From Hymenobacter glacieicola (lineage in GTDB: Bacteria > Bacteroidota > Bacteroidia > Cytophagales > Hymenobacteraceae), in assembly GCF_014640315.1 (NCBI RefSeq), contig NZ_BMGS01000007.1:62001-126000 (forward strand): 64,000 nt of DNA, written 5' to 3'. Shown here in pieces: positions 57,852-64,000 of this stretch. Under the pieces are notes generated by a model. It had not been told where the DNA came from, did no database searches, and was given only the letters and a program-made list of their open reading frames with translations. Each line of letters opens with the position of its first letter. Position 1 is the stretch's first letter. The translations under genes and the position numbers were made by a program.

Positions 57852-59270
57852 ATGAAAAAAAACCGCACCCTGTTCATCCTACTCGCCGTGCTGGCCGTGC
57901 TGGTCGTGGGCTTGTTGGTAGCCAAAAAGCAGGGCCTGATTGGCAAGCCTGCTGGTACGGAGGTGCTGGCGGCCAAGGCCGCGCCGGCTACCATTGTGGA
58001 GAAGGTAAGTGCCTCGGGCAAGGTTCAGCCCGAAACCGAGGTGAAGATTTCGCCCGACGTATCCGGGGAAATAACCGAGTTGTACGTGGCCGAAGGCGAC
58101 TCCGTGAAGAAAGGCCAGCTCTTGCTGCGCATTCGCCCCGACAACTACGAGGCCATGGTCAACCAGCAGAGCGCCGTGGTTGGGAGTCAGCGCGCCAACG
58201 TGGGCCAGACCCAGGCCCGGCTGCAGCAACTCATGGCCAGTGCCCGCCAAACGGAGCTGACGTTCCGCCGCAACGCCTCCCTCTACAAGCAAAAGGTGAT
58301 TTCGCAGGCCGACTACGAGGCCAGCAAAGCCGCCTATGAGGCTTCCCAGGAGGAAATCAACTCGGCCCGCCAGAGCATCCGGGCGGCCCAGAGCAACGTG
58401 CGTAGCGCCCAGGCCAGCCTGGAGGAAGCCCGCAAAAACCTCAACAAAACCACTATTTACGCTCCCGTGAGCGGTACTGTCAGCAAGCTCAACGTGAAAA
58501 AGGGCGAGCGGGTAGTGGGTACTACCCAAATGGCGGGCACCGAAATCATGCGCATTGCCAACCTTAACAACATGGAGGTGCGGGTGAGCGTGAACGAAAA
58601 CGACATCATCAACGTGGACCTGGGCGACTCCGTGGACGTGGAGGTAGACAGCTACGCCAACCAGGACCAGAAATTCCGCGGGCTGGTGACGGCCATTGCC
58701 AACACGGCCAAGGATGCCCTCACGGCCGAGGCCGTGACGGAGTTTGAGGTGCGCATCCGGCTGCTGCCCGAGTCGTACCGCCAGCTGCAGCGCACGGTAA
58801 AGGGCCACACCATCGTCCCGTTCCGGCCCGGCATGACGGCCTCCGTCGACATCATTACCAACCGCAAAGCCAACGTGCTGAGCGTGCCGCTGGCCGCCGT
58901 AACTACCCGCTCGGACAGCACCCAGGCCAACAGCCCCACCAAGGAGGGCGCCCCGGTAGTGCGCGTGGGCCGCGGGGCCTCGGGCGGGGGCGCTACCCCG
59001 GCTCCGGCCGCGGGCGCCAAAGCGGAAGTGCAGGAGGTAGTGTTCCTGATTCGGAATGGTAAGGCGGTGATGACGCCCGTAAAAACCGGCATCAGCGACT
59101 TTCAGAACATGGAAATAGTAAGCGGCATCCAGGCCGGCGACCAGGTAGTGAGCGGACCCTTCCGGGCCGTTTCCAAAACCCTCAAGGATGGCGCGGCAGT
59201 AGTTATCAAGGATGCCAAATCCTTGGACAAAGCCGCCCTGAAGGAAGATGCTCCCGAGGACGAGGAATAA
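57852..59270 (+). CDS. HlyD-like periplasmic adaptor (efflux)
   Basis: 472 residues. One N-terminal membrane segment (LFILLAVLAVLVVGLLVAKK), then a lipoyl/barrel-sandwich half, a long alpha hairpin (about residues 100-200), the second lipoyl half (NKTTIYAPVSGTVSKLNVKKGERV) and a beta-barrel domain. This is the MacA-type adaptor that links a transporter with TolC. The usual MacB or RND gene is missing after it, which is unusual; a strong terminator follows. Confidence 0.92.
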   Translation: MKKNRTLFILLAVLAVLVVGLLVAKKQGLIGKPAGTEVLAAKAAPATIVEKVSASGKVQPETEVKISPDVSGEITELYVAEGDSVKKGQLLLRIRPDNYEAMVNQQSAVVGSQRANVGQTQARLQQLMASARQTELTFRRNASLYKQKVISQADYEASKAAYEASQEEINSARQSIRAAQSNVRSAQASLEEARKNLNKTTIYAPVSGTVSKLNVKKGERVVGTTQMAGTEIMRIANLNNMEVRVSVNENDIINVDLGDSVDVEVDSYANQDQKFRGLVTAIANTAKDALTAEAVTEFEVRIRLLPESYRQLQRTVKGHTIVPFRPGMTASVDIITNRKANVLSVPLAAVTTRSDSTQANSPTKEGAPVVRVGRGASGGGATPAPAAGAKAEVQEVVFLIRNGKAVMTPVKTGISDFQNMEIVSGIQAGDQVVSGPFRAVSKTLKDGAAVVIKDAKSLDKAALKEDAPEDEE

Positions 59271-59315
59271 GTGCGCCCTTGGTTACCCGCTCAGGTTGAG
59301 CCCGTAAGGCCCTGT

Positions 59316-59361
59316 GAGAGGCTCCCGCCGCCACCCGCGGCGGGAGCCTCTCGTTTTTTTT
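59316..59361 (+). terminator. Terminator after the adaptor gene
   Basis: GAGAGGCTCCCGCCGC stem with a short loop and a run of eight T, 46 bp past the stop. Confidence 0.92.
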
Positions 59362-59380
59362 GGCTAAGATTGACGTATCG

Positions 59381-59490
59381 GTGAGATGGTGAGATGGTGA
59401 AATAGTGAGTTGCTGTTCAGCCCGCGCAAACGGCGCCAACAGAACCTTAAACTCACCACTTCACCAGTTCACCATCTCACCAGTTTACCA
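59381..59490. repeat. Composite element, TGGTGA arms only
   Basis: Left arm GTGAGATGGTGAGATGGTGA (59381-59400 and on to 59412) and right arm CACCACTTCACCAGTTCACC (59454-59490) form an inverted pair. No GTCAT core is visible between them. Its right side runs into the TTG start of gpsA. Confidence 0.65.
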
Positions 59491-59521
59491 CTGCTACCAC
59501 CACCTCACCACTTTCCCACCC

Positions 59522-60511
59522 TTGGAAAAAATAGCCATGCTTGGCGGCGGCTCCTGGGCCACCGCGCTGACCAAAATTCTCGCTGAAAATGGCAGCCGCG
59601 TCCACTGGTGGATGCGCAGCAAGGACGACGTGCAGCACCTGCTGCGCACCCGCCACAACCCCCGCTACCTTTCCTCGGTGGCCCATGATCTGGACCGGGT
59701 ATTTCCCACCAACGACCTGGAAGCGGCCGTGCGCGAAGCCGATTGGCTGGTGCTGGCCGTGCCCGCCGCCTTCGTGCAAAGCACCCTGGACAAGCTGGAC
59801 CGCGACGCCCTGCAACACAAGCGCATCATTTCGGCCATTAAGGGCATGATTCCGGGCAAAAACGTGCTGGTGACGGATTACGTGGCTGAGCGTTTCCGGC
59901 TGCCGCACACCCGGCTGGGGGTAGTGGCCGGCCCCTGCCACGCCGAGGAAGTGGCCCTGGAAAAGCAAAGCTACCTGACCATTGGCTCGCCCGATGCGGA
60001 GCTGGGCGAGGACTTCAGCCGCATGCTGCGCAACCGCTACGTGAAGGCCAACCCCGCCCAGGACCTGGACGGCATTGAGTACTGCGCCGTCATGAAAAAC
60101 ATCATTGCCCTGACCTGCGGTATTGCCCACGGCCTGGGCTACGGCGACAATTTTCAGGCCGTGCTGGTGAGCAACGCCGTGCAGGAAATCCGCCGGTTTG
60201 TGCACGCGCTCAACCCCCAACCCCGCGACCTGTCGGCCTCCGCCTACCTCGGCGACCTGCTCGTGACGGCCTATTCGCAGTTTTCGCGCAACCGCACCTT
60301 TGGCAACATGGTCGGCCGGGGCTACTCCGTCAAATCAGCCCAGATGGAAATGAACATGGTGGCCGAGGGCTACTACGCCGTCAAAAGCATCTACGAAATG
60401 AACCGCAAGCTGCAGGTAAACATGCCCATCACCTCAGCCGCCTACCACGTGCTCTACGAGAAGATTTCGCCCGCTATTGAGGTAGAGCTGCTCAAGGAGA
60501 AGTTCAAGTAA
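59522..60511 (+). CDS. gpsA: Glycerol-3-phosphate dehydrogenase [NAD(P)+]
   Basis: 329 residues. It reduces dihydroxyacetone phosphate to sn-glycerol 3-phosphate for phospholipid synthesis. NAD-binding motif IAMLGGGSWATAL is at the start, then VLAVPAAFVQSTL, SAIKGMIPG, VVAGPCHAEEVA, MKNIIALTCGIAHGLGYGDN and LGDLLVTAYSQFSRNRTFG, all family signatures. TTG at 59522 is chosen because it supplies the first beta strand (MEKIAML); the next ATG would remove it. The upstream sequence is a composite repeat. Confidence 0.95.
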   Translation: MEKIAMLGGGSWATALTKILAENGSRVHWWMRSKDDVQHLLRTRHNPRYLSSVAHDLDRVFPTNDLEAAVREADWLVLAVPAAFVQSTLDKLDRDALQHKRIISAIKGMIPGKNVLVTDYVAERFRLPHTRLGVVAGPCHAEEVALEKQSYLTIGSPDAELGEDFSRMLRNRYVKANPAQDLDGIEYCAVMKNIIALTCGIAHGLGYGDNFQAVLVSNAVQEIRRFVHALNPQPRDLSASAYLGDLLVTAYSQFSRNRTFGNMVGRGYSVKSAQMEMNMVAEGYYAVKSIYEMNRKLQVNMPITSAAYHVLYEKISPAIEVELLKEKFK

Positions 60512-60744
60512 CCTGGGCGCTGCACCCGCCAGTGGCTTTTTCTTCCTTGCCGAGTGCCTGTGAAGGAGAAAATGCTGTAGTGGACCCAAAACCTGGCGTG
60601 GAGCCTGGCTGCCGCCCATAAAAACGACTACCGCTGGGTAGGCGCCAAACGCGCCCGGTGGAGAACCGTAGAGAAAGGCCTGGAGCCAGTTCCTGCTTTG
60701 TTCGCGGCCCACTCATAAAAACCACCTACTAATTACCTGACCAT

Positions 60745-61140
60745 ATGGCCACCTGGGACTACCACAATTTTGATAATGATGCCGCGGCCGACCTGGCCGA
60801 GGAGTTCCGCCGCAACCCCAACGAAGCCCTGCTCTACGAGGTGCTGGCCACGGCCGCCGAAGCCGAGGAAGTGCTGGACGAGGAGGAAGGCAGCCAGGCC
60901 CTGGCCGCGGCCGAAATTGTGGCCGCCATACACGGGCACCCGGGCGCCGATTTCCTGCCGGGCCTGACCTTGGCCGTCAATGGTATGGATGCGGACGAGG
61001 AACTGGCCGAACTGGCCCAGCAGGCCGTGGAAACCGTGCTGAAAAGCTCTGCGCTGCAGGCGCGCTGGGCCAGTTCGGCGGATGCGGCCAACTGGCAGCA
61101 ACTACAGCAGGATCTGCTGGCCCGGCTAACTGCCGAGTAA
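60745..61140 (+). CDS. DUF4259 domain protein
   Basis: 131 residues. The opening MATWDYHNFDNDAAADLAEEF is the DUF4259 start; the rest is strongly acidic and helical (AEAEEVLDEEEGSQALAAAEI). Family function is unknown. No signal peptide. The stop is 2 bp before the EamA start, so both genes are co-transcribed. Confidence 0.85.
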   Translation: MATWDYHNFDNDAAADLAEEFRRNPNEALLYEVLATAAEAEEVLDEEEGSQALAAAEIVAAIHGHPGADFLPGLTLAVNGMDADEELAELAQQAVETVLKSSALQARWASSADAANWQQLQQDLLARLTAE

Positions 61141-61142
61141 GC

Positions 61143-61571
61143 ATGCCCTGGCTTGTGCTGGCCCTGCTCACGGCCTTGTGCCTGGCCGGCTACAACTTCT
61201 TTATCAAACTGGCCGCCGACCACGTTTCCGCCGCCGCGGGCGCCGTTATTCTGCAATTGGTAGCGGCTAGTCTGGGCGGTCTGTGGCTGGTGTGGCTGCA
61301 TCTAAAAGGGCAGCCCCTGGAGGTAACGGCCAAAGGCGCCGGACTGGCCCTGCTGGCCGGGCTGGGGGTAGGGCTGGCCGAAATCCTGACCTTCGTAGTA
61401 TTTAGCCGCGGCGTACCCTCCTCAGTGGGCACGCCCGTAATCGTGGGCGGCTCCGTGCTGCTGACGGCGGTGCTGGGCCTGGTGGTGCTGCGCGAAACCC
61501 TATCCTGGTCGCAGGCCCTCGGGCTGGTTAGCATTGTGGTAGGCATTGCCCTGCTGGCCCGCGGGCACTAA
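61143..61571 (+). CDS. EamA-domain small membrane transporter
   Basis: 142 residues, about five hydrophobic segments, one EamA (DMT) domain: AGYNFFIKLAADHVSAAAGAVI, FVVFSRGVPSSVGTPVIVGG, LSWSQALGLVSIVVGIALLA. Single-domain DMT proteins often dimerise. Substrate unknown. ATG at 61143 lies 2 bp after the DUF4259 stop. A perfect 27-bp hairpin follows. Confidence 0.88.
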   Translation: MPWLVLALLTALCLAGYNFFIKLAADHVSAAAGAVILQLVAASLGGLWLVWLHLKGQPLEVTAKGAGLALLAGLGVGLAEILTFVVFSRGVPSSVGTPVIVGGSVLLTAVLGLVVLRETLSWSQALGLVSIVVGIALLARGH

Positions 61572-61578
61572 GGTTGCC

Positions 61579-61642
61579 ACAAGCCTAAAAACGCCGCCGG
61601 CCCGCCGAGTATTCAGCGGGCCGGCGGCGTTTTTAGGCTTGT
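61579..61642. terminator. Perfect 27-bp bidirectional terminator
   Basis: Arms 61579-61605 and 61616-61642 are perfect complements with a 10-base loop. It sits between the EamA gene and the convergent Fur gene and probably ends both. Confidence 0.92.
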
Positions 61643-61650
61643 CGGCTTGA

Positions 61651-62082
61651 TTACCGGGGTTGGCACTGCTGGCACACGCCCCCCAGGAGGTAGTCGCGCG
61701 ACTCTACCCGAAAGCCGGCCGGTAGCAGCACGGGCGGAATGGTCACGTGGTCGAGGCAGTACGTGTGCTGGCACTGGGTGCATTTGAAATGCACATGGTC
61801 GTCGGAGTGGGCGTGCTCACTGCAGTGGTCAGAGCAGGCCGCGTACCGGATAACGTCAGTATTATCGATGACGCGGTGAATCAACCCCTTTTCCTCGAAG
61901 GTCTTAAGGGTGCGATACAGCGTAATGCGGTCCGTGTCGTCGCCGAGGGCACTCTCCAACTCGTGGCTGGTGAGGGCAAAAGGCGACGAGACCAACAAGC
62001 GCAGTACGCCCCGCCGAACCGGCGTTTGGCGCAGGCCGTGTTGCGTCAGCAAGTAGGCAAATGAGTCAGCGGGAGCTTTCAT
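61651..62082 (-). CDS. Fur-family metal regulator
   Basis: 143 residues. Winged-helix DNA-binding part (LRQTPVRRGVLRLLVSSPFALTSHELE, ITLYRTLKTFEEKGLIHRV) and a dimerisation part with His-rich HCSEHAHSDDHVHFKC, CTQC and the final CQQC, which form metal sites. The CxxC pairs bind structural zinc; Fur and Zur cannot be told apart. ATG at 62082. Confidence 0.92.
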   Translation of the reverse strand: MKAPADSFAYLLTQHGLRQTPVRRGVLRLLVSSPFALTSHELESALGDDTDRITLYRTLKTFEEKGLIHRVIDNTDVIRYAACSDHCSEHAHSDDHVHFKCTQCQHTYCLDHVTIPPVLLPAGFRVESRDYLLGGVCQQCQPR

Positions 62083-62227
62083 GGTAGTGCAAACATACAG
62101 TACAATCCGCCGCGTTCAGTTTCCTCAGGCCAACCCCTGCGAAAAGCCTCCGCTGACTTAAACAAGCAGGTGAGCCGCTGGAATATTGCCGCTGACCAAG
62201 GGAGCACCCACCTAAAGCAACAACACA

Positions 62228-62254
62228 AAGGCCAGAGCAGGTGGCTCTGGCCTT
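62228..62254 (-). terminator. Hairpin terminator
   Basis: 11-bp stem AAGGCCAGAGC with a 5-base loop; on the minus strand it is followed by TTTGTG. It lies 34 bp past the end of the uncertain frame at 62288-62656. Confidence 0.6.
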
Positions 62255-62287
62255 CGAGTAGCTGGTTGTGGAAAGGGGACGGGGATA

Positions 62288-62656
62288 CTAGTGACAACTG
62301 GTGCAAGGACAGCCAGCCATCGGAGGGATGCACAAAGGTGGTATTCTCCCGTCTGCTTGCCAAGGCCTGAATGAGGCTACTTGTGACAACGTATCTGCGC
62401 TTTCTAATGCCAAGGTGCCCACCATTTCGCTCGTAAATAATTGATTTTGTGTATAAACTAACTGATCTGCTTCGGGGAAAAACAGACTATTTGTGACATA
62501 ATCAGGCTGCCGAATTTTACCTATATCTGGTCCGAGGTTGCCGGGGGTAGGGCAAACCGAAAGTGGCTGCCTGGTTCTGGTTGGCTTTTCACCCAGCGGC
62601 CTCCAGCCTGGGTTGTAGTGGAGGGTAATTTTCTTAACCTCGTGCATCTTGGTCAC
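62288..62656 (-). CDS. Uncertain open frame, possibly a decayed gene
   Basis: 122 residues, no family recognised, no signal peptide. Reading further upstream in the same frame gives GGYLLWLDETFSGLGVTKMHE and, after a TAG near 62735, MTRLQFTAHRRQ near 62772, so the frame may be the tail of a longer, broken gene. A hairpin follows, which supports past transcription. Codon use is less GC-biased than in neighbouring genes. I cannot say whether it is expressed. Confidence 0.35.
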   Translation of the reverse strand: MTKMHEVKKITLHYNPGWRPLGEKPTRTRQPLSVCPTPGNLGPDIGKIRQPDYVTNSLFFPEADQLVYTQNQLFTSEMVGTLALESADTLSQVASFRPWQADGRIPPLCIPPMAGCPCTSCH

Positions 62657-62808
62657 GCCAAGGCCTGAGAAGGTTTCATCGAGCCAGAGGAGGTAGCCGC
62701 CGGGCTGGTGCTGCCCGTTGACGAGGGTGGCTAGCTACTGACGCCGGTGAGCCGTGAACTGGAGCCTGGTCATCAATGCTTATGCGCTCCTGGCCCTGCG
62801 GACGGCGG

Positions 62809-64000
62809 CTAAGCAGCGGTATAGGCGGGCAGGGGCAGCGTGATACGATACTCGGTGCCCTGGCTCAGTACGCTGCTGACCGTTAGCTGCCCGCCCTGGC
62901 CCTTGGTAATCAGGTCGTAGCTAAGGGGAAGGCCCAGGTCGGCGGCAGTATCGGGGCCGGGGAAGCGCTGGAACAGAGTGGCCAAGGCTTCCTCCGAGAG
63001 GCCTGGGCCATTATCGCGCACCAGAATCTCCACGCTGCTGGCCACGCGCCGGGTTCGGAGCTCCACCTGGGGCACGTAGCCTTCCTCCGGTTCAGCCCCG
63101 GCCTGGCGCTGCAGCACGGCCAGCAGGGCCGCGCTGAAAATGCCCACCAGGGCCCGGCCCACATCCTGCCGGACGATTTGCACGGAGCCCACGGCCGGAT
63201 CGAGGCGCAGGGTCAGGGCCGCATTGAAGTAGCGGTTTTTGGCGCGCAGATCGTGGTAAGCCAGGCGCAAATACTCTTCGGCCAGGGCATTGAGTTCGGT
63301 GAGCTGGCGCGGGCTGGTGCCGTCCTGGGAATACTCCAGCATGCCGCGCACAATGGAGTCGGCCCGCTGGGCGTATTGGAGGATGCGGGTTTGATTTTGC
63401 AACAGGTTTTGCAGCATCTCGTCCAGCACTTCCTGGTCGTGGGAGGGAGGAACGGAGTTGCTGATTTCCTGCCGCAGCTCCGTGCACAGCTCGGCGCTGC
63501 TGGCGGCAAACTTGCGGACGGAGCTAACCGGCGTCTGGATTTCGTGCGCTACTCCCGCCATTAGCTCACCCAGGGAAGCCATTTTTTCGCGGAGCACCAG
63601 TTGGCTTTGGGCAATTTTGAGCTCCTGCAGGGTACGCGCCAGGTTGTCACGCTGGGCCGTAAGTTCCTTGGTTTGGTGGGTAACTTGCTCGTTGAGGTCT
63701 TGCAGGCGGCGGTTGGCTTGCTGCTGCTGGCGGTTACTGCGCCCCAGCAGCAGAGAAATCAGTAGGAGCACGCCTACCCCCGCCAGCAGGGCCGCCGTGC
63801 GCACGTGGCCCTCCAACTGGTTGCGCTCCTCCTCCAGCTCCCGCAGGCGCTGCTGCTCGGCAAACCCAATGGCGTCCAGCTGCTTGATGCGCCGCGGATT
63901 ATACAGGCTGTCCTGGGCCGTAAGTAGCAGGCGCATGTATTTCAGGGTGCTGTCGGGTTGCTGCCGGCCCTCAAAAATGGCCGTCAGCAGCTTGCTGTTG
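62809..64000 (-). CDS. Sensor histidine kinase, C-terminal part, degenerate ATP domain
   Basis: The frame is open to the end of the window, so the N-terminus is outside. The visible part has a TPR-like tail (STLKYMRLLLTAQDSLYNP), one membrane segment (about residues 48-66 from the ATG at 63936), a coiled coil and the histidine box GVAHEIQTPVSSVRKFA. The N box, usually LLNLLNNAFYAV, reads ALVGIFSAALLAV, without the asparagines. The G1 box VRDNGPGL is kept, but the G2 box is ADLGLPLSYDLI instead of GTGLGLSLSYDI. It may be unable to bind ATP normally. Confidence 0.85.
   Translation of the reverse strand, partial: NSKLLTAIFEGRQQPDSTLKYMRLLLTAQDSLYNPRRIKQLDAIGFAEQQRLRELEEERNQLEGHVRTAALLAGVGVLLLISLLLGRSNRQQQQANRRLQDLNEQVTHQTKELTAQRDNLARTLQELKIAQSQLVLREKMASLGELMAGVAHEIQTPVSSVRKFAASSAELCTELRQEISNSVPPSHDQEVLDEMLQNLLQNQTRILQYAQRADSIVRGMLEYSQDGTSPRQLTELNALAEEYLRLAYHDLRAKNRYFNAALTLRLDPAVGSVQIVRQDVGRALVGIFSAALLAVLQRQAGAEPEEGYVPQVELRTRRVASSVEILVRDNGPGLSEEALATLFQRFPGPDTAADLGLPLSYDLITKGQGGQLTVSSVLSQGTEYRITLPLPAYTAA

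Noticed and set aside
1..64000. tRNA, rRNA, insertion sequence or prophage
   Set aside because: I looked for tRNA-like cloverleaf ends, transposase motifs and phage structural genes and saw none; short or divergent RNAs could be missed by eye.

Overview
The window is a GC-rich chromosomal segment of a Bacteroidota bacterium, most likely Cytophagales and close to Hymenobacter (inference from gene content, not from a database search). Pointers are: matches to the Bacteroidota -7 promoter box TAnnTTTG; a fused alpha/beta E1 dehydrogenase; a TamL-type lipoprotein of the BamA family; the remains of a type IX secretion cargo gene; TlpA/DUF4369 thioredoxins; and families typical of this group (DUF2911, DUF4241, DUF4259, DUF4279, DUF5682, DUF5691). 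No rRNA, tRNA, insertion sequence, prophage or CRISPR array was seen. Most genes are ordinary housekeeping genes in short operons closed by strong hairpin terminators.

Layout. 1-2 kb: 3' part of an M1 metallopeptidase gene. 2-10 kb: minus-strand cassette SWIM zinc finger / DUF5691 / MoxR-type AAA+ ATPase / small membrane protein / DUF5682, preceded by a DUF2007-zinc ribbon gene. This is the least understood block and the best candidate for a poorly described system: the DUF5682 protein carries TraB/TIKI-like motifs, and no VWA partner is next to the MoxR ATPase. 10-17 kb: coiled-coil membrane protein, RND exporter, small secreted protein, esterase, lipoprotein, thyA, a decayed gene and two tandem ~70-residue paralogs of unknown function. 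17-24 kb: class IV aminotransferase, dprA, DUF4241 lipoprotein, MerR regulator, alaS. 24-27 kb: two tandem secreted TonB-C-domain proteins, a surface protein and a T9SS cargo pseudogene. 27-36 kb: gatB, two TlpA-type thioredoxin lipoproteins, a Pro/Ala-rich protein, a hotdog thioesterase, pcm, a sugar transferase, riboflavin synthase and a small charged protein. 36-44 kb: PAP2 phosphatase with hemF, DUF4279, GNAT, fused E1, TamL, an rRNA/tRNA methyltransferase. 44-50 kb: ECF sigma / anti-sigma-like / outer-membrane protein operon, CoA-binding protein, FAD oxidoreductase, a hypothetical protein. 50-54 kb: hotdog thioesterase, a cobalamin riboswitch, an MHS-type MFS transporter, two tandem DUF2911 proteins. 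54-64 kb: tryptophan 2,3-dioxygenase, serine dehydratase beta subunit, TolC and HlyD efflux proteins, gpsA, DUF4259, EamA, Fur, and the 3' part of a sensor histidine kinase with a degenerate ATP-binding domain.

Three themes cut across the genes. First, a dispersed family of composite palindromic elements (six examples) fills intergenic gaps and abuts start or stop codons; several have TGGTGA-rich outer arms around a REP-like core containing GTCATnCTGAG. Second, a well-formed cobalamin riboswitch on the minus strand points at a hotdog thioesterase and at no recognisable B12 gene. Third, several gene families occur as local tandem duplicates (TonB-C, DUF2911, TlpA, the 70-residue proteins). All calls come from reading the sequence; family names are from recognition of motifs and were not confirmed by searches.
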